Shown one piece after another: positions 53,095 to 63,478 of a stretch of 64,000 nt of DNA (positions are counted from its first letter, which is position 1; each line of letters begins with the position of its first letter). Source of the DNA: Chroococcidiopsis sp. CCMEE 29 (GTDB lineage: Bacteria; Cyanobacteriota; Cyanobacteriia; Cyanobacteriales; Chroococcidiopsidaceae); contig NZ_CP083761.1 of assembly GCF_023558375.1 (NCBI RefSeq), forward strand, positions 5,411,001-5,475,000, in the 5' to 3' direction. Under the pieces are notes generated by a model. The model searched no databases, was not told the DNA's origin, and saw nothing but the letters and a program-made list of their open reading frames with translations. The translations under genes and the position numbers were made by a program.

Positions 53095-54402
53095 ATGCAA
53101 GCAGAATATCGCCAGCGTCGTCAGCAGTTGATGGCAAAACTTGGCAATGGCACTGCTATATTTCGCAGTGCGCCAATGGCAGTTATGCATAATGATGTCG
53201 AATACACTTTTCGCCAGGACAGTGATTTTTTCTACTTGACCGGGTTTAATGAACCAGAAGCAGTGGCAGTTTTAGCACCGCATCACCAAGAACACCAGTT
53301 TGTCCTATTTGTTCAACCCAAGGAACGGGACAAGGAAGTCTGGACAGGCTATCGGTGTGGGGTAGAAAAGGCAAAGGAAATATTTGGGGCGGATGAGGCT
53401 TACCCAATCGCGGAAATGGATGAAAAGCTGCCTCAGTATTTAGAAAAGGCGGATCGGATTTATTACCATTTGGGACGCGATCGCGCTTTCAATGAAACAA
53501 TCCTCAAACATTGGCAGCGGTTGATGGCAACTTATCCTAAACGTGGCACTGGACCGATTGCCATTGAAGATTCGGGACCGATTCTACACGCCATGCGCCA
53601 GGTTAAAAGCCCAGCGGAGTTGGAGTTAATGCGTAAAGCTGCTGCTATTTCGGTTGAAGCTCACAACCAGGCAAGAGAAATTGCTGCTCCCGGACGCTAC
53701 GAATATGAGGTCCAAGCGGAGATGGAACGAATCTTTCGTCTACAGGGTGGCATGGGACCAGCGTATCCCTCAATTGTCGCTTCTGGCTCGAATGCTTGTG
53801 TGTTGCACTACATCGAGAATAATCGGCAGATGCAGGATAACGAACTTCTGTTAATTGATGCTGGCTGTGCTTATGGTTATTACAACGCCGATATTACCCG
53901 CACGTTCCCAGTGGGTGGCAAGTTTACTCCTGAACAAAAGGCGCTGTATGAAATTGTCCTAGAGGCTCAACTGCAGGCGATCGCGCAAGTTCAACCCGGT
54001 AATCCTTACAATCAATTTCACGACACAGCAGTTCGTGTGATTACAGAAGGTTTAGTTGAACTCGGCATCATCAAAGGTGAAGTTGACAAATTAATCGAGG
54101 AGGAGAAATACAAGCCGTTTTATATGCACCGCACTGGACACTGGTTAGGGTTAGACGTCCATGATGTTGGTGTCTATCAGCACGGCGAGTCGCCGCAAAT
54201 ATTGCAACCCGGTCAAGTTCTAACAGTGGAACCAGGTCTTTATATTGTCCCCGACACTAAACCAGGGGAAGACCAGCCAGAGATTGATCCCCGTTGGAGT
54301 GGGATTGGGATTCGAATTGAGGATGATGTGTTAGTTACCAGCACCGGTCATGAAGTTTTAACGGCTGGAGTGCCCAAGTTAGTTGAAGAACTGAAAGATT
54401 AA
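53095..54402 (+). CDS. pepP: Xaa-Pro aminopeptidase P
   Basis: 435 residues. The N-terminal domain contains RQDSDFFYLTGFNEPEAVAV, the classic AMP_N motif. Catalytic M24 domain: LIDAGCAYGYYNADITRTFP (Asp ligands), FYMHRTGHWLGLDVHDVG (His), LTVEPGLYI and IRIEDDVLV (Glu). It removes N-terminal amino acids preceding proline. It is closer to canonical PepP than the copy at 42981-44363. Confidence 0.94.
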   Translation: MQAEYRQRRQQLMAKLGNGTAIFRSAPMAVMHNDVEYTFRQDSDFFYLTGFNEPEAVAVLAPHHQEHQFVLFVQPKERDKEVWTGYRCGVEKAKEIFGADEAYPIAEMDEKLPQYLEKADRIYYHLGRDRAFNETILKHWQRLMATYPKRGTGPIAIEDSGPILHAMRQVKSPAELELMRKAAAISVEAHNQAREIAAPGRYEYEVQAEMERIFRLQGGMGPAYPSIVASGSNACVLHYIENNRQMQDNELLLIDAGCAYGYYNADITRTFPVGGKFTPEQKALYEIVLEAQLQAIAQVQPGNPYNQFHDTAVRVITEGLVELGIIKGEVDKLIEEEKYKPFYMHRTGHWLGLDVHDVGVYQHGESPQILQPGQVLTVEPGLYIVPDTKPGEDQPEIDPRWSGIGIRIEDDVLVTSTGHEVLTAGVPKLVEELKD

Positions 54403-54445
54403 GAGGGCGAGGGATAATTTGGAAATTCTGCTTTAAGGAGTTCAA

Positions 54446-55861
54446 ATGCAGGCCGATCATTCTTCCCAAGGTGCCACCCGCACTGAAACCGACAGTATGG
54501 GGGCGATTGAGGTACCCGCCGATCGCTACTGGGGCGCTCAGACTCAACGTTCCCTGAGCCACTTCTCGATTGGTAATGACACCATGCCCAGGGAATTAAT
54601 CCGGGCGATCGGCATCCTAAAAAAAGCTGCTGCTGCTGTGAACCAGGACTTGGGCAAACTGCCGGGGGAAAAAGCGGAATTGATCGTGCAGGCAGCCGAG
54701 GAGGTAATTTCTGGCGACTTGGACGCTCACTTTCCTTTACGTATCTGGCAGACAGGTAGTGGCACGCAGACAAATATGAACGCCAATGAAGTGATTGCTA
54801 ACCGGGCAATTGAACTGGCAGGAGGTAGCTTGGGTAGCAAAGTCCCGATTCATCCTAATGACCACGTCAACCTATCCCAGTCCTCTAACGACACTTTCCC
54901 CACGGCAATGCATATTGCTGCTGCCGAGGAGTTCAACCATCAACTAATCCCAGCGATCGCCAAGCTACGGGATGCCCTGGCAGCTAAGTCGGAAGAGTTT
55001 AAAGACATTGTCAAGATAGGTCGTACCCACTTGATGGATGCTGTACCCCTAACGCTGGGACAGGAATTTTCTGGCTATGTTGCCCAACTCGATCAAGACA
55101 TAGAGCGGATCTACGGAACCCTACCGCACCTGTATGAGCTAGCGCTTGGTGGCACTGCAGTGGGTACTGGGCTGAATACCCACCCAGAGTTTGGGGTGCG
55201 GGTTGCCGCTAAAATTGCTGAACTGACCAGTCTGCCTTTTGTGACTGCTGCCAATAAATTTGCAGCTCTCGCTGCCCACGATCCGCTCGTCATGGCGAGT
55301 GGTGTACTCAAGACTTTGGCTTGTTCTTTAATGAAGATTGCCAACGACATCAGCTGGTTGGGTTCTGGTCCCCGTTGCGGTCTGGGTGAACTAATCCTGC
55401 CAGCAAATGAACCGGGTTCCTCAATCATGCCTGGTAAAGTTAACCCGACTCAGTGTGAAGCAATGAGAATGGTCTGTGTGCAGGTGATGGGTAATGATAC
55501 GGCTATTACGATTGCTGGCTCTCAAGGCAACTTTGAATTGAATGTGTTCAAGCCATTGCTGATCCATAACCTGCTGCACTCGATTCGCTTGCTGTTTGGG
55601 GCTTGCTCTTCGTTCACCGACTACCTAGTGGTAGGCATACAGCCAAATCGGCAGCAGATTCAGCATTTTCTCACAAATTCTCTGATGCTAGTTACTGCCC
55701 TTAATCCTCACATCGGCTATGACCATGCTGCCAAAGTGGCAAAGAAAGCTTATGACGAGGGTAAGACCCTGCGAGTAGCCTGCGTTGAACTGGGATTTCT
55801 GACAGGAGAGGAGTTTGACAAACTTGTTCTGCCTGAGCAGATGATTGGTCCTGGATCGTAA
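54446..55861 (+). CDS. fumC: Fumarate hydratase, class II
   Basis: 471 residues. Interconverts fumarate and malate. Signature [15 protein letters not shown], plus [33 protein letters not shown] and [17 protein letters not shown] normal length, soluble tetrameric enzyme without an iron-sulfur cluster. The start follows AAGGAG by 6 bases. A TGCCAN3TGGCA palindrome at 55729-55741 lies inside the coding part and is probably chance. Confidence 0.97.
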   Translation: MQADHSSQGATRTETDSMGAIEVPADRYWGAQTQRSLSHFSIGNDTMPRELIRAIGILKKAAAAVNQDLGKLPGEKAELIVQAAEEVISGDLDAHFPLRIWQTGSGTQTNMNANEVIANRAIELAGGSLGSKVPIHPNDHVNLSQSSNDTFPTAMHIAAAEEFNHQLIPAIAKLRDALAAKSEEFKDIVKIGRTHLMDAVPLTLGQEFSGYVAQLDQDIERIYGTLPHLYELALGGTAVGTGLNTHPEFGVRVAAKIAELTSLPFVTAANKFAALAAHDPLVMASGVLKTLACSLMKIANDISWLGSGPRCGLGELILPANEPGSSIMPGKVNPTQCEAMRMVCVQVMGNDTAITIAGSQGNFELNVFKPLLIHNLLHSIRLLFGACSSFTDYLVVGIQPNRQQIQHFLTNSLMLVTALNPHIGYDHAAKVAKKAYDEGKTLRVACVELGFLTGEEFDKLVLPEQMIGPGS

Positions 55862-55970
55862 GTTGGCTTCCTAGAAAAAAATGGAGATGGTATGACCATC
55901 CCCATCGTTGTGCTTTAGCTTGGCTACAAATCGCTATACCGAAACTGGCTCGTGGTAATGATTTGTCAAT

Positions 55971-55996
55971 CCAAAATCCAAAATCTAAAATCCAAA
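55971..55996. repeat. Heptamer repeats (TCCAAAA / TCTAAAA)
   Basis: Complement of the TTTTGGA/TTTTAGA units at 1108-1180 and 62745-62800, in the gap between the convergent fumC and ftsH genes. Confidence 0.65.
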
Positions 55997-56029
55997 GTTG
56001 GTAGCACTGACCTTACAATCTCAAACCTC

Positions 56030-57916
56030 TTACAGAGCCGGAACATACTGCTGCTTTTCTGGTACTTCGGTATACTCAGCAACAATTTGGCGGAATTCTT
56101 CGCCGTCAATGGTTTCTTTCTCGATCAGGAGATCGACTAAGCGATCTGTCACAGTGCGGTTCTCTCGGATCAATCGCTTTGCTAGCTCGTAGCACTCTTC
56201 AACGATCGCCCGAACTTGGACATCAATCCGGGAGGCGATCGCTTCGGAATACTCTGAGCGAGACATCCAATCTCGACCCAAAAACACCTCAGGATTCTGG
56301 CTTTCTAATGACAGTGGACCTAAATCTGACATCCCAAATTTAGTTACCATTTGCCGCGCCATTCCCGTTACTTGTTGTAGGTCATTTCCTGCACCCGTGG
56401 TCACTTCCGCCGAGCCAAAGATGACTGCCTCAGCTGCTCTACCACCTAAGGCACCAGTAATTCGTGCTTTAAGTTGCGAACGGGAAATCAATCCTTGTTC
56501 TTCATTGGGGGTAAACCAAGTCAGTCCCTGTGCTTGTCCCCTTGGCACCAAGGTGACTTTCTGCACCGGGTCATGAGCCTTGATTAAGGTGCCGATTAAA
56601 GCGTGTCCAATTTCGTGGTAAGCAATCAGTCGCTTGCTCTTACTATCTACCAGAGGTGTACCTTCCATCCCGGCAACCACGCGGTCAACCGCATCATCGA
56701 TTTCCAATAGCGTAATCGCGTCTTTGCGGCGTCTAGCAGTCAGAATTGCTGCTTCATTAAGTAAGTTAGCGAGATCAGCTCCTGTAAACCCAGGCGTGCG
56801 TCTGGCGATCGCTTCCAACGATACTGACGGGTCAAGCTTCTTATTCCGCGCGTGGACTTTTAAGATTTCCAGTCGCCCTTTAATGTCAGGCGCATCCACG
56901 ATCACTTGTCGGTCAAACCTTCCCGGTCGTAATAAAGCAGAGTCTAAGACATCCGGACGGTTGGTGGCGGCAATAATAATGATTCCGGTGTTACCCTCAA
57001 ACCCATCCATTTCCGTCAGCAATTGGTTGAGGGTTTGTTCCCTTTCGTCATTACCACCGCCAATGCCAGCACCCCGCTGTCTGCCGACTGCATCAATCTC
57101 ATCAATGAAGATCAGGCAGGGAGCGTTGTCTTTTGCTTTTTTAAACAAATCGCGCACCCGCGAAGCACCCACACCAACGAACATTTCTACAAATTCTGAG
57201 CCGGAGATGCTGAAAAAAGGCACTCCCGCTTCGCCAGCGATCGCCTTAGCCAATAGAGTTTTACCAGTTCCCGGAGGTCCAACTAGCAGAACGCCTTTGG
57301 GAATCCGTGCTCCCACAGCAGTGAAGCGTTCTGGTTGTTTGAGGAATGTTACGACTTCTTGCAGTTCTTCTTTAGCTTCGTCGATGCCAGCAACATCATC
57401 AAACTTAATTCCAGTTTTTGCTTCCATTTGGAAGCGGGCTTTGGACTTACCGAAGTTCATGGCTTGACCTGGACCGCCGGGAATGTTGCTTGAGCGACGG
57501 AATAGGAAGAACAGCCCACCAATCAACAGCAGCGGAAAAATCAGATTGCCAAACAAGCCCCAAATCGCTCCATCATTGCGAAGTGGGTGGGAATCAAAGC
57601 TAATATTTGCATCTCTGAGCTTGGCAATCAGTTCAGGAGCGTTATACGGCAGATCGACTCGCAGTCGTTGTATACGATTGTCAAGTTCTGGATCGATGGC
57701 TTCGACAATTGCCGTGCGACCACTTTCGTAGAGATCCACACTGGTCACTCGACCAGTATCTATATACTCTAGAAAGCGACCATAGGTCATTCGGGTACTG
57801 GCGGTGTTCTTACTCATATCAGCCGGAGCAGCCGCGAATGCTCCTTGCCAGAAGAAAAAGCCAATAACCAGAGCTGGCAATGTCCAAAGTAAGAGTACTC
57901 TCCAGGAAAGTTTCAT
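56030..57916 (-). CDS. ftsH: ATP-dependent zinc metalloprotease FtsH
   Basis: 628 residues. Two N-terminal membrane segments (about 8-27 and 120-140) enclose a lumenal/periplasmic loop. AAA module: Walker A GPPGTGKT, Walker [30 protein letters not shown] (second region of homology). Protease domain with HEIGHA zinc site and [11 protein letters not shown]. Cyanobacterial FtsH proteins degrade damaged D1 and other membrane proteins; this window also carries psbA, but they are 43 kb apart. Which of the several FtsH paralogues it is cannot be decided here. Confidence 0.97.
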   Translation of the reverse strand: MKLSWRVLLLWTLPALVIGFFFWQGAFAAAPADMSKNTASTRMTYGRFLEYIDTGRVTSVDLYESGRTAIVEAIDPELDNRIQRLRVDLPYNAPELIAKLRDANISFDSHPLRNDGAIWGLFGNLIFPLLLIGGLFFLFRRSSNIPGGPGQAMNFGKSKARFQMEAKTGIKFDDVAGIDEAKEELQEVVTFLKQPERFTAVGARIPKGVLLVGPPGTGKTLLAKAIAGEAGVPFFSISGSEFVEMFVGVGASRVRDLFKKAKDNAPCLIFIDEIDAVGRQRGAGIGGGNDEREQTLNQLLTEMDGFEGNTGIIIIAATNRPDVLDSALLRPGRFDRQVIVDAPDIKGRLEILKVHARNKKLDPSVSLEAIARRTPGFTGADLANLLNEAAILTARRRKDAITLLEIDDAVDRVVAGMEGTPLVDSKSKRLIAYHEIGHALIGTLIKAHDPVQKVTLVPRGQAQGLTWFTPNEEQGLISRSQLKARITGALGGRAAEAVIFGSAEVTTGAGNDLQQVTGMARQMVTKFGMSDLGPLSLESQNPEVFLGRDWMSRSEYSEAIASRIDVQVRAIVEECYELAKRLIRENRTVTDRLVDLLIEKETIDGEEFRQIVAEYTEVPEKQQYVPAL

Positions 57917-58244
57917 CAGTTAGTGGCCTCTAGATGCAATTACAACAAATCAGCTTGACTACAGTTGAGTGCTGTCACGCTTTCAGGAAATAGCTTTTAA
58001 ACGGATGTTATTAACTCCCTTTTTCTTCATCCTATGTTTTAGGGGAATACTAGGCGTCTATCCGCAGTACAGGGAATCAATAGAACTTAGCTGTCATCTT
58101 AATTAAATTTAACGTAATTTTAATAACTTACACTAGAACCCTACCAAAATCCTACTTCTGCTTTCAACTCCTCACAGGCTGGAGGGGCAACCGGAACAGC
58201 AACAATGATACTTTCAGGCTGCTGCAGTTTTAGCTCATCCCTAG

Positions 58245-59015
58245 CTACAAACTTGTGTCATGCTGGAGAACGCGATTGATGAACTGCTGCATACGTTCAT
58301 AGTGGGGACCTTTCCAGTAAATTTGACTACATACCTGGCAGACGCGAAATTCGTCGTAGTATTGCCTTGTCTTAGGCAGCAGACGATCGCTGATTAACTT
58401 TTTGCGCACTGGCTGCAACAAACCATTGCAACGCAGACACCGTTGAAAAGGGGCACTCGCCCCGAACAGCTCAAAGCGTCGCAGCACCTCAAACAACTGT
58501 AACCAAGGGTCGCTTTCCCTCACCAAGTAGCCATGCGTTACCATACTGCGCTTCAATAGACCCCGATCCTTGGTCAGCAGAATCCGCCCGTCACTGCTGG
58601 AGAGGTAGGCTAACTCTTCATCCTGGTAATCGTTCCGGTACAGCGTATCAAAGCCTAGCAGACGTAGGTAAGTTGCTAGCTTCCCCAGATGGACATCAAG
58701 GACAAAGCAGGTCTGGCACAGTGGCAGTGGTCGGACATGAGAGACCGACTTGATCTCAATCGAGGTAAACAGCGGATAAACGCTAATGCGATCGCCATCC
58801 TGCACCAAGTAAGAGAAAGCTACTGACTCACCGTTCACTAAAATTAGATCAACTTCAGTATGGGGTACACCTAGAGCTTCAATCACATCTTTAATTGACC
58901 CACGCTCTTTGAAGTGATGGGCAAAACTAACCTGTCTCCTGTTCGGTGGCAGAAGGTCGTTGAGTTCTGCATAGAATCGAAAATAAGCTAGATACACTGA
59001 ATTCATCACGAACAA
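58245..59015 (-). CDS. Mut7-C RNase-domain protein with ubiquitin-like N-terminus
   Basis: 256 residues. The N-terminal ~85 residues form a MoaD/ThiS-like beta-grasp (VYLAYFRFYAELNDLLP, VEALGVPHTEVDLILVNG-like). The C-terminal domain has the Mut7-C pattern: FVLDVHLGKLATYLRLLGFD, ILLTKDRGLLKR, and a zinc-ribbon-like Cys set (CLRCNGLL, CQVCSQIYWKG). This is a PIN-fold-like predicted RNase. The true start may be the Met three codons in (59006). Confidence 0.85.
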   Translation of the reverse strand: MFVMNSVYLAYFRFYAELNDLLPPNRRQVSFAHHFKERGSIKDVIEALGVPHTEVDLILVNGESVAFSYLVQDGDRISVYPLFTSIEIKSVSHVRPLPLCQTCFVLDVHLGKLATYLRLLGFDTLYRNDYQDEELAYLSSSDGRILLTKDRGLLKRSMVTHGYLVRESDPWLQLFEVLRRFELFGASAPFQRCLRCNGLLQPVRKKLISDRLLPKTRQYYDEFRVCQVCSQIYWKGPHYERMQQFINRVLQHDTSL

Positions 59016-59063
59016 AACGCTTTCTTAGTTCAGTCAGGTCATCAAGTTTCTAGGAGAACAGCT

Positions 59064-59321
59064 ATGAAAGCAATCGTTATCAATCAGTATGGCTCCGCTG
59101 AGGTTTTGCGATATGCAGAAGTTGAGGAGCCTAAAATTAAACCGGACCAGATGCTAGTCAAAGTTTATGCTACCAGTGTTAACCCAGTTGACTGGAAGAT
59201 TAGAAACGGCTGGCTGAAAATATTTACAGGCAACAAATTTCCAATCAGCTTGAGGTTTGACCTTTCAGGAGAAACAGAACATGCAGCAGGCAAGATTGTG
59301 ATGACAGTTGGCACTCAGTAG
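59064..59321 (+). pseudogene. Internally deleted zinc-type alcohol dehydrogenase/quinone reductase
   Basis: 85 residues. The N-terminus MKAIVINQYGSAEVLRYAEV, VYATSVNPVDWKIRNGWL up to RFDLSG is the GroES-like domain of MDR oxidoreductases. It then jumps directly to ETEHAAGKIVMTV, the family's last residues. About 230 residues, including the whole NADPH domain, are missing without a frame break. So it is an in-frame deletion product, unlikely to be active. The 260 bp after it have no gene. Confidence 0.75.
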
Positions 59322-59580
59322 AGAAATCAGATAGCTAACAAGTTTGAGGTATGCTTGCAGATATTTGAGGCGATCGCCTGGATACTCACCTTGACTCATT
59401 ACTGGGAAGAAAGCACGAGCTGCCCCTAAATACACTGCATTTTGCTCTATGAAGCACGTTCCTGATTAACGTACTCTTGAGCATCAATGTTTGCTCGCCG
59501 TTACTTGATTAATGCTGGCTCAAGGTGACAAAACCAACGATAGTCATGCGTTCAGCGCTGATTCTTGCTAGTGTAGAGCC

Positions 59581-61062
59581 ATGCTAATCACTGCTAAACT
59601 GCTACTACAATACCACCGCTGTAGAAGGAAGACTTTTCTAGATATTCATGGGGATCTTAGCCAACGAGATGCTCCCAGTGAATTGCTGCTGAAACTGCGA
59701 CAGGATAAGTCTGCTCATCAGCAAACTATTCTAGCACAGCAGCCTTATCAGCAACCAGAGTATCCAAAAGGTAATTGGGCAGCAGGTGCAACGGCTACTC
59801 TGGAATTGATGCAGCAAGGCGTTGAGTGCATTCACAAAGGAGTTCTGCTAGCGAATTCCTCTGAGGAAATTACCCTGCTTAGCTGTCCAGATTTACTAGT
59901 TAAACAGCCCGGAAGATCTTGGTTTGGAGATTGGATTTACGTTCCAGCTCAGATTGAATTGGGTAAGCGTCCCAAACTAGAATATCAGGTTGTAGCAGCA
60001 TTTCATGCTCAGGTATTGGCAACGGTACAGGGAGTTCAACCGGATATAGCTTGGCTACTGTTGCGGCGAAAAGATGCTTATCAGGTGAGTCTGGCGAAAT
60101 GGATGCCCCAGATGCAAAATAGCCTTGAAGAGTGTATTCAAACGTTAGTATCACCGCAACCGCCTGAGGTGTTCATTTCCCGGCAACGGTGCAGCCTTTG
60201 TCGCTGGTTCAATCAGTGTTATGCGATCGCCAAATCCCAACAACACCTCTCTCTTCTACCAGGTGTTTCACCTAACCGCTATATCCAGCTGCAAAACCTG
60301 AATATTATCACCTTGGAATCTCTCGCTCAGGCAAGACCCGCTGAACTAGAAAATTTACCAGGTTTTGATAGTAAAGTAGCACAACAACTAGTTTTACAAG
60401 CCCAGTCTGTAGTCGAAAATCGTCCAATTCTTCTCAGGGGTAATGCTGACCCCATACAAACAAATACTCCCTCTACTCTCAGTTCTACCGCTCCCGTCGA
60501 ACTTTACTTTGATATTGAGGCACAGCCAGATCTGAATTTGGACTATATGCTAGGTGTTTTGGTTGTTGACCATCAAGCCCAAACAAAAACGTTCCATTCC
60601 CTACTGGCAGAACGACCTGAAGAGGAAGAGTTAATCTGGCAGCAATTTCTAGATTTAGTTGGGCAATATCCTCTGGCACCGATTTTTCACTTCTGTGCCT
60701 ACGAACTTGATACTGTTAAAAGATTAGCCAAGCTCTACAATACTCCAACAGAGCGAATTCAACCCTTATTAGAGCGGTTTGTGGATGTGTATGAGAAAGT
60801 CACGCAAACGGTGACGCTGCCAGTCGAAAGCTATGCCCTCAAAGCGATCGCTCGCTGGTTAGGTTTCGAGTGGCGTGACCCTCAAGCTAATGGTTCTAAA
60901 TGCATCTATTGGTATGACCAGTGGTTAGAGACAGGCGATCACACTTTTCTCAACTCGATCCAGTGTTACAACGAAGACGACTGCCGCGCCACCCATCACG
61001 TTAAAGATTGGCTGATAAATTTTGTAGATGCTTACCCTTTGAGCTGTAGAAAGCTTGCCTGA
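59581..61062 (+). CDS. TM0106-family RecB-like nuclease
   Basis: 493 residues. The N-terminal half is RecB/Cas4-like: LLLQYHRCRRKTFLDIHGD, LLSCPDLLV, IQTLVSPQ and a cysteine set CSLCRWFNQC that may hold an iron-sulfur cluster with Cys in HRCRR. A helix-hairpin-helix segment follows (QARPAELENLPGFDSKVAQQ). The C-terminal half is an RNase H-like exonuclease domain: LYFDIEAQPDLNLDYMLGVL and YNEDDCRATHHVKDWL. The role is presumed DNA/RNA repair, not shown. No CRISPR array is nearby. Confidence 0.85.
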   Translation: MLITAKLLLQYHRCRRKTFLDIHGDLSQRDAPSELLLKLRQDKSAHQQTILAQQPYQQPEYPKGNWAAGATATLELMQQGVECIHKGVLLANSSEEITLLSCPDLLVKQPGRSWFGDWIYVPAQIELGKRPKLEYQVVAAFHAQVLATVQGVQPDIAWLLLRRKDAYQVSLAKWMPQMQNSLEECIQTLVSPQPPEVFISRQRCSLCRWFNQCYAIAKSQQHLSLLPGVSPNRYIQLQNLNIITLESLAQARPAELENLPGFDSKVAQQLVLQAQSVVENRPILLRGNADPIQTNTPSTLSSTAPVELYFDIEAQPDLNLDYMLGVLVVDHQAQTKTFHSLLAERPEEEELIWQQFLDLVGQYPLAPIFHFCAYELDTVKRLAKLYNTPTERIQPLLERFVDVYEKVTQTVTLPVESYALKAIARWLGFEWRDPQANGSKCIYWYDQWLETGDHTFLNSIQCYNEDDCRATHHVKDWLINFVDAYPLSCRKLA

Positions 61063-61139
61063 ACAGGATTTGAAACAATCCTAAAAAAAAGTTTGACAAC
61101 CTCAAAAAAACATGACAATATAGAAAACGGTCCAAATAG

Positions 61140-61213
61140 GGGACTGTAGTTCAATTGGTTAGAGCACCGCCCTGTCACGGCGGAAGTTGCGGGTTCGAGC
61201 CCCGTCAGTCCCG
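61140..61213 (+). tRNA. tRNA-Asp (GUC anticodon)
   Basis: 74-nt tRNA: acceptor GGGACTG with CAGTCCC, anticodon arm CCGCC-CTGTCAC-GGCGG (GUC), T-loop GGTTCGAGCC. CCA is not encoded. It precedes gltX on the same strand. A long imperfect inverted repeat built from GGATGA/TCATCC units lies between them (61222-61280). Confidence 0.97.
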
Positions 61214-61286
61214 TTAAAATAAAGGATGAAGGATGAGGGGTAAATAAGCCACCTCATCCTTTATTCATCATCCCTCATCCTTGATT

Positions 61287-62732
61287 ATGACTGTTCGTGT
61301 TCGCATCGCTCCTAGTCCCACTGGCAACTTACATATTGGTACAGCTAGAACCGCTGTATTTAACTGGTTGTTTGCCCGTCATCAGCGTGGTCAGTTTATT
61401 TTACGGATTGAAGACACAGATGAAGAGCGATCGCACCCAGAATACACTCAAAATATCCTTGACGGGCTTAGTTGGTTAGGCTTGAACTGGGATGAAGGAC
61501 CGATTTTTCAATCTAAACGCTTGGATGTTTACAAGCAAAAGGTTCAAACCTTACTAGACAAGGGATTAGCATATCGCTGCTACTCCACTGAAGCAGAACT
61601 AGAAGAAATGCGAGCTGCTCAGAAAGCTAGAGGCGAGGCTCCCCGTTACGATAACCGCCACAGAAATCTAACACCGGAGCAACAGGCAGCTTTTGAAACT
61701 GAAGGTCGTCGCTCCGTAATTCGCTTCAAAATTGAGGACGAGCGTGAGATTGTCTGGAATGATATGGTACGCGACCAGATGGTTTGGCGTGGTAGCGACT
61801 TGGGTGGTGATATGGTCATCGCTCGGGCAGCAGAAAATGGGATCGGTCAGCCTTTGTATAATTTTGCTGTCGTGGTCGATGACATTGATATGAAAATTAC
61901 TCATGTCATTCGAGGAGAGGACCACATTGCCAATACTGCTAAGCAAATTTTGCTGTATGAAGCTTTCAGTACACCAATCCCAGAGTTTGCCCACACGCCT
62001 TTGATTTTAAATATGGAAGGGCGGAAACTATCAAAACGAGATGGTGTCACCTCCATTTCTGATTTTAAGCAAATGGGCTTTGTCGCGGCAGCTCTGGTGA
62101 ATTACATGATTTTGCTGGGTTGGTCGCCGCCAGACTCGACTCAGGAAATATTCACCTTAGAAGAAGCAGCGCAGCTATTTAGCTTTGAGCGGGTGAATAG
62201 AGCTGGAGCAAAGTTTGACTGGGCAAAGCTAGATTGGTTGAATAGCCAATATCTCCACAATATGCCAGTAGCTAAGTTGACTGATTTGCTGATTCCCTAC
62301 TGGCAAGAGGCTGGTTATGAATTTGATCCAGTAAGTGATCGCTCTTGGTTGGAGCAGGTGGCAAGCCTAATCGGTCCTAGTCTAACTCGGCTTCAAGATG
62401 CAATAGAAATGAGTCGGTTGTTTTTTATCAAATCGGTAGATTACAGCAAGGATGCAATTGAGCAGCTGAGCCAAGCAGGAGCTGACACAGTTCTCCAAGG
62501 AATTCTCACCGCTCTAGATGATGCCACTCAGCTAACGGAAGCTAGCACGCAGGAAATCATTAAACAGGTCACAAAAGAGAAAAATGTCAAGAAAGGGTTG
62601 GTGATGCGATCGCTCCGAGCAGCTTTAACTGGAGATATGCATGGTCCCGATCTAGTCCAATCCTGGTTAATCCTCCACCAGCGAGATTTAGATCGGCATC
62701 GCTTGCAGCAGGCATTAAGGGTTAGGGGTTAG
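61287..62732 (+). CDS. gltX: Glutamyl-tRNA synthetase
   Basis: 481 residues from the ATG at 61287 (a TTG two codons earlier is possible). Class I synthetase: HIGH-type motif [28 protein letters not shown], and the KMSKS-type [12 protein letters not shown]. Charges tRNA-Glu, which in cyanobacteria also feeds tetrapyrrole synthesis. Length and motifs are normal. Confidence 0.97.
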   Translation: MTVRVRIAPSPTGNLHIGTARTAVFNWLFARHQRGQFILRIEDTDEERSHPEYTQNILDGLSWLGLNWDEGPIFQSKRLDVYKQKVQTLLDKGLAYRCYSTEAELEEMRAAQKARGEAPRYDNRHRNLTPEQQAAFETEGRRSVIRFKIEDEREIVWNDMVRDQMVWRGSDLGGDMVIARAAENGIGQPLYNFAVVVDDIDMKITHVIRGEDHIANTAKQILLYEAFSTPIPEFAHTPLILNMEGRKLSKRDGVTSISDFKQMGFVAAALVNYMILLGWSPPDSTQEIFTLEEAAQLFSFERVNRAGAKFDWAKLDWLNSQYLHNMPVAKLTDLLIPYWQEAGYEFDPVSDRSWLEQVASLIGPSLTRLQDAIEMSRLFFIKSVDYSKDAIEQLSQAGADTVLQGILTALDDATQLTEASTQEIIKQVTKEKNVKKGLVMRSLRAALTGDMHGPDLVQSWLILHQRDLDRHRLQQALRVRG

Positions 62733-62800
62733 TGGTTAGTGGTTAGGGGATTTTAGATTTTGGATTTTAGATTTTGGATTTTGGATTTTGGATTACACTC
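62717..62800. repeat. Two kinds of heptamer repeat after gltX
   Basis: GGGTTAG/TGGTTAG units at the gltX stop codon, directly followed by TTTTAGA and TTTTGGA units. After that 62801-62860 is pyrimidine-rich (repeated CTCCCCTG and CTTCCCCTG). No gene between 62733 and 62992. Confidence 0.7.
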
Positions 62801-62992
62801 TTGCTTCCCCTACCTCCCCTGCTCCCTCTGCTTCCCCTGCTCCCCCTGCTATTTTCGAGAAGGGGAACTAGGGTGGTAGCCTTTGAGTCCTCTTGAGAGT
62901 GAGAGGTTCTTAACCAAAAGTAAGTCCTGAATCCTGATTAGACTTAAGGGTTCAGGATTACTGAATGTGCTATTGGAAGGATACACAAACAA

Positions 62993-63469
62993 TTGCTAAG
63001 TCGAGGGGCAGCTTTACAGATCGCTATTGCCGGAGGATTGGGAATGTGTCCTCCAGTTCAAGCGCAGCTAGCTCCACTACCTATCTTCGAGAATGTCACC
63101 ATCAGACCTAACTTTTCCCCAGATCCGATAATCGTTCAAGGTATTAGTGGTGGTTCAGTACCAGGGAAAAAAATAGCAGGACGAGCAGAAACTGCAAATG
63201 GTCCTTGTGTTGGCTTTGTTGATGAAAAACCTAACCACACTCTAGTTTTAAAAGCTTTTTTCAACTACCTAAGTCTCCAGGTGCAAAGCCCTAAAGACAC
63301 TACCATAATTGTGCGTGGTCCTGGCGGTATTTGGTGCAATGATGACTTCAAAGGAAAAAATCCTGGCATCGCTGGTCAGTGGTTACCTGGAACATACAGC
63401 ATTTGGGTGGGTTCCTACGACCAAACTAAATATCATCCCTATGTTCTACGAATCACCGAAAGGCGCTAA
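62993..63469 (+). CDS. Small secreted protein, function unknown
   Basis: 158 residues with a probable TTG start; no ATG lies in the right place. The N-terminus (ALQIAIAGGLGMCPPVQAQL) reads as a signal peptide cut after VQA. The mature part has NVTIRPNFSPDPIIVQGISG, GPCVGFVDEKPNHTLVLKAF, GGIWCNDDFKGKNPGIAGQW and GTYSIWVGSY, a beta-rich pattern like the bacterial pre-peptidase C-terminal domain, with two Cys that may form a disulfide. Periplasmic or outer surface. Confidence 0.7.
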   Translation: MLSRGAALQIAIAGGLGMCPPVQAQLAPLPIFENVTIRPNFSPDPIIVQGISGGSVPGKKIAGRAETANGPCVGFVDEKPNHTLVLKAFFNYLSLQVQSPKDTTIIVRGPGGIWCNDDFKGKNPGIAGQWLPGTYSIWVGSYDQTKYHPYVLRITERR

Positions 63470-63478
63470 CTAGTTTAA

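Noticed and set aside
55729-55741. TGCCAN3TGGCA inside fumC
   Set aside because: It lies in conserved codons (His-Ala-Ala-Lys-Val-Ala) and far from the island, so I treat it as chance and did not use it as support.
59581-61062. Possible CRISPR Cas4 gene
   Set aside because: The RecB-like half resembles Cas4, but the HhH and RNase H-like C-terminal half fit the TM0106 family, and there is no repeat array or other cas gene in the window.
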